The translations under genes and the position numbers were made by a program. From an uncultured Bacteroidales bacterium (GTDB lineage Bacteria; Bacteroidota; Bacteroidia; Bacteroidales; P3), in contig CAMHDJ010000021.1 of assembly GCA_946183915.1 (NCBI GenBank), forward strand, positions 1-45,769: DNA of 45,769 bases, in the 5' to 3' direction. Each line of letters starts with the position of its first letter. Within the stretch, counting starts at the first letter, position 1. Under the pieces are notes generated by a model, which worked only from the letters and a program-made list of their open reading frames with translations, searched no databases and had not been told where the DNA came from. This document shows, one piece after another, positions 1 to 6,897 of this stretch.

Positions 1-36
1 CGTTCATCCTGAGCCAGGATCAAACTCTTCATTGTA
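1..36 (-). rRNA. rrs: 16S ribosomal RNA, 5' end only
   Basis: The complement of positions 9-28 is the universal 16S 5' segment AGAGTTTGATCCTGGCTCAG, followed by GATGAACG at the window edge. The gene runs out of the window to the left on the minus strand. The mature 5' end is placed near 36 by analogy with other 16S genes, and is approximate. It marks the start of an rRNA operon. Confidence 0.95.
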
Positions 37-166
37 AGAATTGTTCTTTTACCTTTTTGACTCGTCTTCGCATCTCCCACCCTGTCTGAACAGGATGGTC
101 GACACACGCTATCTCTTTCTTCTCATCCGTTTCTATGAACTGTCGTTCTCTTGTCGAAAACGGGTG

Positions 167-197
167 CAAAAGTACAACCTTTTTCCAAACCGGCAAA
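167..197 (-). promoter_or_regulatory. Promoter of the rRNA operon
   Basis: Read on the minus strand, TTTG (194-197) is separated by 19 bases from TACTTTTG (167-174), an exact match to the Bacteroidetes -33/-7 consensus TTTG-N19-TAnnTTTG. The AT-rich tract at 198-222 behind the -33 box resembles an UP element. Transcription would begin near 160, giving a leader of about 125 bases before 16S. Confidence 0.8.
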
Positions 198-446
198 ATA
201 TTTTTTCAAAAAAAATTCATCCGGCGATGCAACACGTTGTCAATCAGCGCCGCCTCGGGCGAAAAAATTTTGCCCCCCGCCCCTTTTCCGCCCCGCAAAC
301 CGCCCCGCGCAGGCAAAAAAAACACAAAAATCGCACTCCACACACCGCAAAAACAGGCCAAAAATCACCCATACACACACAAGTCGCTACAAAGCAGCCA
401 CTTACGTAGAAACACGTCCGCACGCGCCAGCCATCCCCCACGCTCT

Positions 447-534
447 CATGCAGAGATGATGCAGAGTGGATGCCTGGTTGATGCCTAGTTGATGCCTGGT
501 TGATGCCTAGTTGATGCCTAAATGATGCCTGGCG
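447..534 (+). repeat. 11-base tandem array, GATGCCTGGTT type (8 units)
   Basis: Six clear units of GATGCCT(G/A)GTT begin at 469, 480, 491, 502, 513 and 524, preceded by two diverged units (447 and 458, containing ATGCAGAG). The period is exactly 11 bases. The last unit leads straight into the hairpin at 535-559. The same unit recurs at 24239-24293 and 33018-33105; the 33018 array also begins with a GATGCAGAG-type unit. Confidence 0.85.
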
Positions 535-559
535 GAAGGCGCCCCGTCGGGGCGCCTTC
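535..559. terminator. Strong hairpin with no obvious client gene
   Basis: A perfect 11-base-pair stem (GAAGGCGCCCC / GGGGCGCCTTC) with loop GTC. The downstream sequence on the plus strand is AT-rich (ACATATTTATT) but lacks a clean T run. No protein gene ends on either side, so it is either an orphan terminator or part of the adjacent repeat array. The core GGCGCCCC-GTC-GGGGCGCC also occurs in the hairpin at 11510-11538. Confidence 0.5.
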
Positions 560-725
560 TACATATTTATTCATCTGTCGGCAGACTACCCCTACCCTAC
601 CCCGTGGAGAAGATGGGGGTGGACGGCGGGTGAACGGCGCGCATATATTATTATATTGAATAGGACAAGTGGAATTAAAGATGAGCGGATGGCGGAGTTT
701 CAATGGCGATATGGAAATTATTTTG

Positions 726-733
726 TATCTTTG
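726..733 (+). promoter_or_regulatory. -7 box for the outer-membrane protein gene
   Basis: TATCTTTG at 726-733 matches the Bacteroidetes -7 consensus TAnnTTTG. No good TTTG lies at the usual spacing upstream; TTTC at 698-701 is the nearest. It predicts a start of transcription near 740, which rules out an earlier translational start for the gene and supports the GTG at 770. Confidence 0.5.
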
Positions 734-769
734 CCACTCGTAAAGATACAACTAAACAACCGTAAGATA

Positions 770-1834
770 GTGAAAACAAGACTACTACTTCCCATTGCGG
801 CAGTGCTGATGCTGCTTGCAAACCCTTCGGCCCAGGGTCAGGGCTCATGGACTGACGCCTTCAGCCGCTTCAAACTGGAGGTGCGTGCCGACGGCGAATA
901 CACGACCACCGACACGACGCCCAACCTGGGATTCCACGGCAAGTACTTCAACCTGATGCTGGGCGGCGACCTGGGCGGAGGGTTCAGCTACTACTTCAAG
1001 CAGCGCATCGTGGCCGATCCCGGCACGGTGACCTTCTTCGACAACACGGACTTCCTCTACCTCGACTACAAGCCGACCGAGAACTGGCGCCTGCGTTTCG
1101 GTAAGGATGCGATGGCGCTGGGCGGCTTCGAGTACGACGCCTCGCCGATCGACGTCTACTTCCCGACCAACCTCTGGCGCAACATCTACTGCTTCCAGCT
1201 GGCCGCCAGCGCCGCCTATATCAGCGACGACGGCAACCACACGCTGATGGCGCAGGTGAGCAACTCGCCCTACATCAACTACGGCGGGCTGAACTACGAC
1301 GCGGGCCTAGTGGCCTACAACCTGTACTGGGCCGGCAACATGGGCCACTGGCACACGCTGTGGAGCACCAGCATGGTGGAGTACAAGTGGGGGCACTTCC
1401 TGAATATGATCATGATCGGCAACAAGCTGGTCTACGACAAGTGGGACCTCTACTTCGACTTCATCCACCACGCACTGTCGTTCGACGACTGGGGCAAGAA
1501 CTTCGGCTTCGTGAGCTGCGCCAACTACTACTTCACCGACCGGTTCAACATCTTCGTGAAGGGGATGTACGAGCAGAACAAGTCGGACGTGACGCTGGCC
1601 TCGTCGGTGTCGATGGACCACCAGCTGGCCGCCGGCCACGCCACGGCACGCTACGGACTGGGCTTCGAGTACTACCCCACCGAGCAGAAGAACGTGCGCC
1701 TGCACATCTACGGCTGCCGCATGACGGACAGCTACACCGACATCGTCACGGGCCAGGCGGTGACCGACGAGACGTGGAACTTCAACATCGGCGCCACGTG
1801 GACGATGGACTTCTACCGGTTGTTCAAGAAATGA
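770..1834 (+). CDS. Outer-membrane beta-barrel protein (porin-like), function unknown
   Basis: A 354-residue exported protein. The start is a GTG at 770: it gives a clean signal peptide (VKTRLLLPIAAVLMLLANPSAQGQG) about 30 bases after the predicted transcription start. The mature part is rich in alternating aromatic and polar residues and Tyr/Trp/Asn-containing strands typical of outer-membrane barrels, with a final strand ending MDFYRLFKK. It resembles small Bacteroidales porins or phosphate-selective-porin-like barrels, but I do not recognise a specific family. The gene is followed after 50 bases by a membrane permease-like gene on the same strand, so it may be the first gene of that cluster. 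Barrel topology is inferred from composition only. Confidence 0.65.
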   Translation: MKTRLLLPIAAVLMLLANPSAQGQGSWTDAFSRFKLEVRADGEYTTTDTTPNLGFHGKYFNLMLGGDLGGGFSYYFKQRIVADPGTVTFFDNTDFLYLDYKPTENWRLRFGKDAMALGGFEYDASPIDVYFPTNLWRNIYCFQLAASAAYISDDGNHTLMAQVSNSPYINYGGLNYDAGLVAYNLYWAGNMGHWHTLWSTSMVEYKWGHFLNMIMIGNKLVYDKWDLYFDFIHHALSFDDWGKNFGFVSCANYYFTDRFNIFVKGMYEQNKSDVTLASSVSMDHQLAAGHATARYGLGFEYYPTEQKNVRLHIYGCRMTDSYTDIVTGQAVTDETWNFNIGATWTMDFYRLFKK

Positions 1835-1884
1835 GGCTTCGACGGAGCCAAGAGATCACATAAAGACAAACATACCATCGACTT

Positions 1885-3156
1885 ATGAGCGAGAACGGTA
1901 ACAACAACAGCAACAATCACCGCAACCTGCTGAACAGCATGCTGTCGGTGATCGACCCGTTTCAGGTGTTCCGCCACCACGAAACCAACCCCAACAAGCC
2001 CAGCGGCAAGCCGCGGCGGCTGAAGTTCACCACCAGCCGCAGCCTCGAGGCGCTGATCTTCCTGGTGTGCTTCTTCGCCTTCTTCGGCTTCCTGGCCTAC
2101 AGGATGACGCTGCCCAACATGCTCAACACCTTCATGCAGACGGCCTACCACCTGCTGCTCGAGACGGTGTTCTACATCATGGCCATCTGCGTGCTGATGG
2201 GAGCCATCTCGAAGCTGCTCACCGAGTTCGGCGTGGTGCGCCTGATGGAGAACATCCTGCGCCCGCTGATGAAGCCGCTCTACAACCTGCCGGGCGTGGC
2301 GGCCCTGGGCGCCGTGATGACCTTCCTGAGCGACAACCCCGCCATCATCTCGCTGGCCAAGGACAACAACTTCGCCCGCTACTTCAAGAAATACCAGCTC
2401 GTCTCGCTGACCAACTTCGGCACCGCCTTCGGCATGGGACTGGTGGTGATCGCCTTCATGACCGGCCTGGGCTTCGGCAAGGGAGCCCTGGTGGGCCTGC
2501 TGGGCGCCGTGATCGGCAGCATCATCAGCACCCGCCTCATGCAGCGCTTCACGCTGAAGAGCTACCCCGAGCTCGACTGCCCCGTCACCGAGGAGGAGGG
2601 CACCGAGCAGAACATCTCGTTCCAGAGCGAGGGCAACGTCTTCCAGCGCTTCCTCAACGCCATGCTCGACGGCGGCAAGAGCGGCGTCGGCATCGGCGTG
2701 GCCATCATCCCCGGCGTGCTCTGCATCTCGACCATCGTCATGATGCTCACCTTCGGTCCCGCGGGTGCCGACGGCACCTACCAAGGCGTGGCCTACGAGG
2801 GTGTGCCGGTCATCACATGGCTGGCCGACAAGGTCAACATCGTCTTCTACTGGCTCTTCGGCTTCGAGAGCGGCGCGCTGGTCTCGTTCCCCATCACCGC
2901 CCTGGGCGCTGTGGGTGCCGCTATCGGCCTGGTGCCCAAGTTCATCGCCGACGGCATCATCACCAACAACGCCATCGCCGTCTTCACCGCCATGGGCATG
3001 TGCTGGAGCGGCTATCTCTCGACCCACACGGCCATGCTCGACTCGCTGGGCTACCGCAAGCTCATCGGCAAGGCCATCGGGGCGCACACCATCGGCGGCC
3101 TCTGCGCCGGCGTGGCGGCCCACTGGCTGTGGGTGCTGCTGGCGCTGATCTTCTGA
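1885..3156 (+). CDS. Gate-domain (nucleoside-recognition-like) inner-membrane protein
   Basis: A 423-residue polytopic membrane protein. After a polar, Asn-rich N-terminus (about 1-50) there are hydrophobic helices at roughly 55-75, 90-115, 140-160, 180-225, 265-290 and 315-420. The layout with paired segments such as FGTAFGMGLVVIAF and FPITALGAVGAAIGL matches the Gate-domain family (SpmA/SpmB, nucleoside-transporter gate), in particular the CD0519/CD1768-like group of about 420 residues. The substrate of that group is not known, so transport of any named compound would be a guess. DUF4491 follows 4 bases downstream, so the two are almost certainly co-transcribed. Confidence 0.75.
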   Translation: MSENGNNNSNNHRNLLNSMLSVIDPFQVFRHHETNPNKPSGKPRRLKFTTSRSLEALIFLVCFFAFFGFLAYRMTLPNMLNTFMQTAYHLLLETVFYIMAICVLMGAISKLLTEFGVVRLMENILRPLMKPLYNLPGVAALGAVMTFLSDNPAIISLAKDNNFARYFKKYQLVSLTNFGTAFGMGLVVIAFMTGLGFGKGALVGLLGAVIGSIISTRLMQRFTLKSYPELDCPVTEEEGTEQNISFQSEGNVFQRFLNAMLDGGKSGVGIGVAIIPGVLCISTIVMMLTFGPAGADGTYQGVAYEGVPVITWLADKVNIVFYWLFGFESGALVSFPITALGAVGAAIGLVPKFIADGIITNNAIAVFTAMGMCWSGYLSTHTAMLDSLGYRKLIGKAIGAHTIGGLCAGVAAHWLWVLLALIF

Positions 3157-3160
3157 CGGC

Positions 3161-3445
3161 ATGAGTCTCACCGGAATCGTCATCGGGGCTGCGACCTTCC
3201 TCACCATCGGCATGTTCCACCCGCTGGTCATCAAGGCCGAATACCATCTGGGCGTGGGTTCGTGGTGGGGGTTCCTGCTGGTCGGGCTGGGGTGTATCGC
3301 GGGATCGCTGTTCACGGCCGGCGTGTGGAGCATACTGCTCGGCGTGGTGGGCTTCAACAGCCTCTGGTCGATCCTCGAGCTGTTCAAGCAGCGCCAGCGG
3401 GTCAACAAGGGGTGGTTCCCGGAAGGGCCCGGCCATAAAAAGTAG
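3161..3445 (+). CDS. DUF4491 family small membrane protein
   Basis: A 94-residue protein with two or three hydrophobic segments (about 2-20, 30-55 and 55-72). It carries the family signature FLTIGMFHPLVIKAEY near the start and FNSLWSILELFKQRQRVNKGWFP at the end (quoted in two parts: FNSLWSILELF and KQRQRVNKGWFP). DUF4491 proteins are a Bacteroidetes and Firmicutes family of unknown function. The start is 4 bases after the stop of the Gate-domain gene and the stop is 4 bases before the CPBP gene, which points to one operon and perhaps a shared membrane role. Confidence 0.8.
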   Translation: MSLTGIVIGAATFLTIGMFHPLVIKAEYHLGVGSWWGFLLVGLGCIAGSLFTAGVWSILLGVVGFNSLWSILELFKQRQRVNKGWFPEGPGHKK

Positions 3446-3449
3446 ATCA

Positions 3450-4397
3450 ATGAAAGCCAAACGCACCCCTGTCTTCCGCTGGGCACTATGGTCAGGCCTG
3501 GCCATCTGGGTGGTCTCCCTGGCGGGCATCGTGCTTTCGCCGGCAGCCGAGAGCAATCACACCCTGACTGAATTCACCTTCGAAAACGGCTGGGCACTGG
3601 CACTGCTGGTTATCGGCCTCCTGCTGCCCTGCCTCGAGGAGGTGGCCTTCCGCTTCTGGGGCATCCGCCGCTGGCGTTGGGCCGGCTACATCTCCGCCGT
3701 GGCGATGGGGGTGGTGACCTATTTCTACTGGGGACTTTGGGGAGCGCTGGCCACCGCTGCAGCGGTAGCCTCCATCACGCTGACCGTCAAGGCCGAGCGC
3801 ACCCGGCTACTCGTCCTGCTGCTGCTCACCTCGCTGCTCTTCGCCATCCTGCATTTCGACAACTACGGCAATCTGGAGCTGCGGAACCTCTTTGCCATCT
3901 TCAACAAGCTGGGCTTCGCCCTGGTGGCCTCGTGGCTGGTGCTGAACCGCGGCTTCCTATGGGCACTGCTGCTGCACGTGGCCAACAACGGCCTGGTGGT
4001 GCTGCTGATAGCCTTCCCCCTGGGCGAAGCGGACATCCAGGGCCTCTCGATCAACAGCGGGGAGGGCTGGACAGTCTTCGCCCACTGCCTGGAGGAGGAC
4101 GAGCCGCGCTACGCCAACCTCACGCCCGTCTACACCGGCACGATGGCCTCCATCGGCGCCGACCTGCTGCGGATGTCCGACAGCAACGTCATCGTGAGGG
4201 CCGACGAGGCCGGGGAGCGGTGGGAGATGGTGATCTACCGCGGCGACGAGACCGTCGGCTTGGGCAACGACTCCACACAGGTGACCCCCCTCGCGCTGCT
4301 GCACGCGATGGAGCAAAACAGGTGGATTTCACTCGACACCATCAGCCTCTACCCCATGGAGATAGCCGTTTCCGAGGGCAAAACGACACAGCATTAA
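3450..4397 (+). CDS. CPBP-family intramembrane glutamic endopeptidase
   Basis: A 315-residue membrane protein with all three motifs of the CPBP (Rce1/Abi-like) family: EEVAFR at residues 63-68, FxxxH as FAILH at 131-135, and HVANN at 176-180. These form the glutamate/histidine active site of intramembrane proteases in the Rce1 fold. The family core ends near residue 195. About 115 more residues follow that look soluble (acidic, with VYTGTMASIGADLL and a short beta-rich stretch). This tail is longer than usual for CPBP proteins and I cannot assign it. The start codon lies 4 bases after the DUF4491 stop. Natural substrates of bacterial CPBP proteins are mostly unknown. Confidence 0.85.
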   Translation: MKAKRTPVFRWALWSGLAIWVVSLAGIVLSPAAESNHTLTEFTFENGWALALLVIGLLLPCLEEVAFRFWGIRRWRWAGYISAVAMGVVTYFYWGLWGALATAAAVASITLTVKAERTRLLVLLLLTSLLFAILHFDNYGNLELRNLFAIFNKLGFALVASWLVLNRGFLWALLLHVANNGLVVLLIAFPLGEADIQGLSINSGEGWTVFAHCLEEDEPRYANLTPVYTGTMASIGADLLRMSDSNVIVRADEAGERWEMVIYRGDETVGLGNDSTQVTPLALLHAMEQNRWISLDTISLYPMEIAVSEGKTTQH

Positions 4398-4450
4398 CAC
4401 CTGATAATCAATCACAAGCAGTACACACTCACCAAAAATGGTGATAAAAT

Positions 4451-4481
4451 TTTGCCATATTGGAAAAAGTTAGTACTTTTG
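4451..4481 (+). promoter_or_regulatory. Promoter of the ferredoxin gene
   Basis: TTTG (4451-4454), 19 bases, then TACTTTTG (4474-4481): a full match to the Bacteroidetes consensus. Transcription would start near 4488, giving a leader of about 45 A-rich bases before the ATG at 4535. Confidence 0.8.
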
Positions 4482-4534
4482 CACCGCATTTAAGAAAAGA
4501 AATATTGCAATATTAATCCTAAAAAAGTAAAGAA

Positions 4535-4702
4535 ATGGCTTACAGAATCACTGACATTTGCGTTGCCTGCGGCACCTGCATCGACGAGTGCCCCGTTGGA
4601 GCTATCAGCGAAGGCGACATCTACAAGATCGACGAGAACGCTTGCGTTAGCTGCGGTACCTGCGCTGGCGCTTGCCCCACCGGCGCCATTGTGGAAGGCT
4701 AA
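4535..4702 (+). CDS. 2[4Fe-4S] bacterial ferredoxin, 55 residues
   Basis: The frame from ATG 4535 to TAA 4700-4702 gives MAYRITDICVACGTCIDECP and onward, 55 residues. It has two classical CxxCxxCxxxCP clusters (Cys 9, 12, 15, 19 and Cys 37, 40, 43, 47), so it is a clostridial-type ferredoxin binding two [4Fe-4S] clusters. It would carry low-potential electrons in the cytoplasm, for example for pyruvate:ferredoxin oxidoreductase. It is a single-gene transcription unit with its own consensus promoter and a strong terminator, and many GCT/GGC codons suggest high expression. Confidence 0.95.
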   Translation: MAYRITDICVACGTCIDECPVGAISEGDIYKIDENACVSCGTCAGACPTGAIVEG

Positions 4703-4725
4703 ACGCATAGTCGACCCAACAGCTA

Positions 4726-4760
4726 GAGGAGGTCTCCGACTGGAGACCTCCTCTTTTTTT
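4726..4760 (+). terminator. Rho-independent terminator of the ferredoxin gene
   Basis: A perfect 12-base-pair stem (4726-4737 with 4742-4753, GAGGAGGTCTCC) with loop GACT, followed by seven T residues at 4754-4760. Confidence 0.92.
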
Positions 4761-4780
4761 CGTGCCCTCGGGTCGGGGCA

Positions 4781-4808
4781 ACAGAAAAGCCCGCCGAAGG
4801 GGCGGGCT
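4781..4808 (-). terminator. Terminator of rplU-rpmA
   Basis: On the minus strand an 8-base-pair stem (AGCCCGCC / GGCGGGCT, 4801-4808 with 4788-4795) is followed by TTTTCTGT. It sits 27 bases after the rpmA stop and back to back with the ferredoxin terminator. Confidence 0.8.
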
Positions 4809-4834
4809 CTCTTTCTCTTTGTGGTAGGGTTGCC

Positions 4835-5092
4835 TTACTCGGCGGGGACGACGCTGACGAAGGAGCGGTCCTCACGGCCCTTGTGGAACTTCACAATGCC
4901 GTCGATGAGGGCGTAGAGGGTGTGATCCTTACCCATGCCGACGTTCTGGCCGGGGTTGTGGACGGTGCCGCGCTGACGGACAATGATGTTGCCCGCGACG
5001 CACTTCTGACCACCGAAGATCTTAACGCCAAGTCGTTTGCTTTCGCTTTCGCGACCGTTACTGGAACTACCAACACCTTTTTTGTGTGCCAT
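4835..5092 (-). CDS. rpmA: 50S ribosomal protein L27
   Basis: An 85-residue protein with the L27 signature: N-terminal [36 protein letters not shown], then [15 protein letters not shown]. The N-terminal tail starts MAHKKG, so there is no cleaved leader of the Firmicutes type. L27 sits at the peptidyl-transferase centre of the large subunit. It lies 26 bases downstream of rplU in the usual rplU-rpmA order. Confidence 0.98.
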   Translation of the reverse strand: MAHKKGVGSSSNGRESESKRLGVKIFGGQKCVAGNIIVRQRGTVHNPGQNVGMGKDHTLYALIDGIVKFHKGREDRSFVSVVPAE

Positions 5093-5118
5093 GATATTCT
5101 GCTTTTAAAAGGTTAGAC

Positions 5119-5427
5119 TTAGTTGATGCTGTCAATCTTGATCTGGGTCAAGTAGTCGCGGTGACCATTCATTTTCTGGAATCCCTTGCGACGGATTTTC
5201 TTGAACACCAAAACCTTATCGCCCTTGAGGTGGCGGAGGACGGTGGCTTTGACATTGGCGCCAGAAATGTAGGGCTTGCCTACCTCGACCTTGCCATCAT
5301 TGTCTTTCAGCATCACGGTGTCAAAAGAAACCTCGCTACCCTCGTCCTGATGCAGACGGTTGACGAAGATCTTCTGATCTTGGGCGACCTTGAATTGCTT
5401 TCCTGCGATTTCTACGATTGCGTACAT
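5119..5427 (-). CDS. rplU: 50S ribosomal protein L21
   Basis: A 102-residue protein of normal L21 length: MYAIVEIAGKQFKVAQDQKI at the start, GKPYISGANVKATVL in the middle and the basic FKKIRRKGFQKMNGHRDYLT motif near the end. It binds 23S rRNA in the large subunit. It is the first gene of the rplU-rpmA operon, with a consensus promoter about 70 bases upstream. Confidence 0.98.
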   Translation of the reverse strand: MYAIVEIAGKQFKVAQDQKIFVNRLHQDEGSEVSFDTVMLKDNDGKVEVGKPYISGANVKATVLRHLKGDKVLVFKKIRRKGFQKMNGHRDYLTQIKIDSIN

Positions 5428-5498
5428 TTTGTTTATTTGTTTATATTATAATTAGTTGCACTATTATCAACCTCACTTTTCAACCATAAATCGAAATG

Positions 5499-5529
5499 CA
5501 AAGATACAAACTTTTTCCGAACTGGCAAA
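5499..5529 (-). promoter_or_regulatory. Promoter of rplU-rpmA
   Basis: On the minus strand TTTG (5526-5529), 19 bases, then TATCTTTG (5499-5506). It is a full consensus match, with AT-rich sequence behind it, as expected for a strongly expressed ribosomal operon. Confidence 0.8.
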
Positions 5530-5617
5530 ATAATTTTGTTTTTAACACTTTTTTGGAGCCCGGCGGGGGCGAGGAAGGGGTGCGGAAGGGATGACACGGT
5601 ACCAGGACCGTACCAAC

Positions 5618-5786
5618 AAGGTGGCAAGAAGGTGGATTCGAGGTGTTTACGCTGGCAGCATCAGGGAAAGAAGCGGGCGGCATGAGGGTGTAGACAGGGT
5701 GTCACCATAGAGTTGGTATAGAGTTGGTATAGACTTGGTACGGGGATGGTACAGTCTTGGTGGGGGTTGGAAGGGTGTCGGTGGGG
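5618..5786. repeat. Diverged 11-base-period repeats, TTGGTA type
   Basis: Two groups share an 11-base period. At 5618, 5629 and 5640 the unit is (A/G)AGGTG followed by five variable bases. At 5699-5786 eight consecutive 11-mers follow, of which GAGTTGGTATA (5710 and 5721) are identical, then GACTTGGTACG, GGGATGGTACA and GTCTTGGTGGG, with gradual decay. The unit sequence differs from the GATGCCTGGTT arrays but the period is the same. The region is read from the minus-strand promoter at 5835-5866. Confidence 0.65.
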
Positions 5787-5834
5787 ATGGCATCGGGCGG
5801 CGACGGGAGGGGCTCCCGGGGCGGATTGCGGTTG

Positions 5835-5866
5835 CAAAGATACGATTTTTCCGCGACATGTGCAAA
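5835..5866 (-). promoter_or_regulatory. Promoter-like pair far upstream of rplU
   Basis: On the minus strand TTTG (5863-5866), 20 bases, then TATCTTTG (5835-5842). The -33 box lies inside the T run of the terminator at 5864-5901, so the end of one unit is directly joined to the start of the next. The likely client is rplU, or an untranslated RNA from the region with 11-base repeats. Confidence 0.55.
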
Positions 5867-5901
5867 AAAAGTTGCCCCGCCAGCCAAGGCCGGCGGGGCA
5901 A
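5864..5901 (-). terminator. Terminator of the TonB receptor / DUF4249 operon
   Basis: On the minus strand a 10-base-pair stem (TTGCCCCGCC / GGCGGGGCAA, 5892-5901 with 5872-5881), with further GCC/GGC pairing in the loop, is followed by seven T residues (5870-5864). It lies 21 bases after the stop of the DUF4249 gene. Confidence 0.85.
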
Positions 5902-5922
5902 GAGGTTGACTGGCAGGGGTTT

Positions 5923-6882
5923 CTACTCCTGCAGTACGGGCACGGGGACGGGCGCGGTGCCGAGGGTGTCGGGGTTGAAGAGGTAGCGTCGGAGGGCGGT
6001 GCCGGCAAAGACGCCCAGGGCGCCGTCGACATTGCCGTAGGCCTGGCCCTGCTCGGCGAAGTAGCTGAACATGCTGTTCTGCGACGAGGCGGAGAGGGTG
6101 TAGTTCCAACGGGCGGGGGTGATGCTCTCGACGGTGACGGTGTACTCGTGCTTGAAGGGGGGCCGCTCGTTGGTGTCGACGGTCTGCATGATGTAGAGTT
6201 GCATGGGGTACTGGCTGCCGTCGATGCGAGTGTCTTTGAACATCAGGCGGCTGTAGAGGTAGCCGCCGAGGGGGATGTAGGGACAGACGTCGGCGGCGGT
6301 GGCCTCGGGGTTGTTGGGCACGAGGAACATGGCGCTGTGGATGGTGTCGACGAGCTCGAGCGAGTCGCCCCACTCGTTGTAGCGCATGCCGCTGTCGCGC
6401 TCGTGGATCTGGATGCTATAGTACTCGTCGATGCCCGCGCGGTCGTCGAGACGGAAGTTGAGCACGTGGAAGTTGAAGGAGGGACTGGCGTAGTTGGCGG
6501 CGGTCATGCCGACGATGGTCGGGAAGTAGGGCACATAGGTGCGGGCATGGACGCCGTGGCCGCCGAGGGCGGTGATGTCGATGGCGAGGCTATCGCCCTC
6601 CTGCAGGATGTGGGGGAAGAAGTAGCGGCAGCGGCTGACGGAGTCGGGCGTCATGAGGTTGCCATTGACGGTGAGGATGAGGTTGGGGCCGTCGACGGGC
6701 TGGTAGTTGCTGCTGTCGAGGAAGAAGCGCGTGTGGGCGAAGTAGACGAAGGCGCGGTGACCTGCCGAGGGGACGGCGTTGAGGACGAGCTGACGGTCGG
6801 CCGGGACGTCGATCTCGACGGTCTTCTCGCAGGCCGTCAGGGCCATCAGGGCCACAAGGGCCAGGAGCGATATTCTTTTCAT
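5923..6882 (-). CDS. DUF4249 family lipoprotein
   Basis: A 319-residue protein beginning MKRISLLALVALMALTACEK, a lipoprotein signal with the lipobox Cys at residue 18. The body (LVLNAVPSAGHRAFVYFAHT, DLLAGDSL-like beta strands, IDEYYSIQIHERD and a Tyr/Phe-rich end) fits DUF4249, a Bacteroidetes family almost always encoded after a TonB-dependent receptor with a carboxypeptidase-like domain. That is the context here: the receptor ends 15 bases upstream. It is probably a surface or outer-membrane partner of the receptor. The cargo of these pairs is unknown. Confidence 0.82.
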   Translation of the reverse strand: MKRISLLALVALMALTACEKTVEIDVPADRQLVLNAVPSAGHRAFVYFAHTRFFLDSSNYQPVDGPNLILTVNGNLMTPDSVSRCRYFFPHILQEGDSLAIDITALGGHGVHARTYVPYFPTIVGMTAANYASPSFNFHVLNFRLDDRAGIDEYYSIQIHERDSGMRYNEWGDSLELVDTIHSAMFLVPNNPEATAADVCPYIPLGGYLYSRLMFKDTRIDGSQYPMQLYIMQTVDTNERPPFKHEYTVTVESITPARWNYTLSASSQNSMFSYFAEQGQAYGNVDGALGVFAGTALRRYLFNPDTLGTAPVPVPVLQE

Positions 6883-6897
6883 AGGCTGGAGTCTGCT

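Larger units (their letters stand above)
37..769. other. Intergenic region between rRNA operon and first protein gene
   Basis: This stretch holds no convincing gene. The open frames in it have no recognisable product and the composition is C- and A-rich rather than coding-like. From left to right it contains the 16S leader (with a small hairpin, CCTGT-CTGA-ACAGG, at 81-94), the rRNA promoter at 167-197 with an AT-rich block behind it at about 198-222, an 11-base tandem array at 447-534, a perfect hairpin at 535-559, and the promoter region of the outer-membrane protein gene that starts at 770. Confidence 0.7.
5428..5922. other. Intergenic region upstream of rplU
   Basis: No gene is supported here; the open frames are Pro/Ser/Thr-rich, consistent with chance frames in a G-rich strand. 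It contains the rplU promoter (5499-5529), two groups of diverged 11-base repeats (5618-5650 and 5699-5786), a second promoter-like pair (5835-5866) and the terminator of the DUF4249 gene (5864-5901). A transcript from the distal promoter would carry a leader of about 400 bases into rplU. Confidence 0.65.

Noticed and set aside
41..488. Overlapping small open frames next to the rRNA gene
   Set aside because: They cover the rRNA leader, promoter and a non-coding A/C-rich stretch. Products are basic, low-complexity and unlike any family.
447..534. CRISPR array
   Set aside because: Units are 11 bases and directly adjoining, with no spacers, and no cas gene is present. The same holds for the arrays at 24239 and 33018.
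656..769. Earlier ATG start for the first outer-membrane protein
   Set aside because: It would place a promoter -7 box inside the coding region and bury the signal peptide behind 38 residues.
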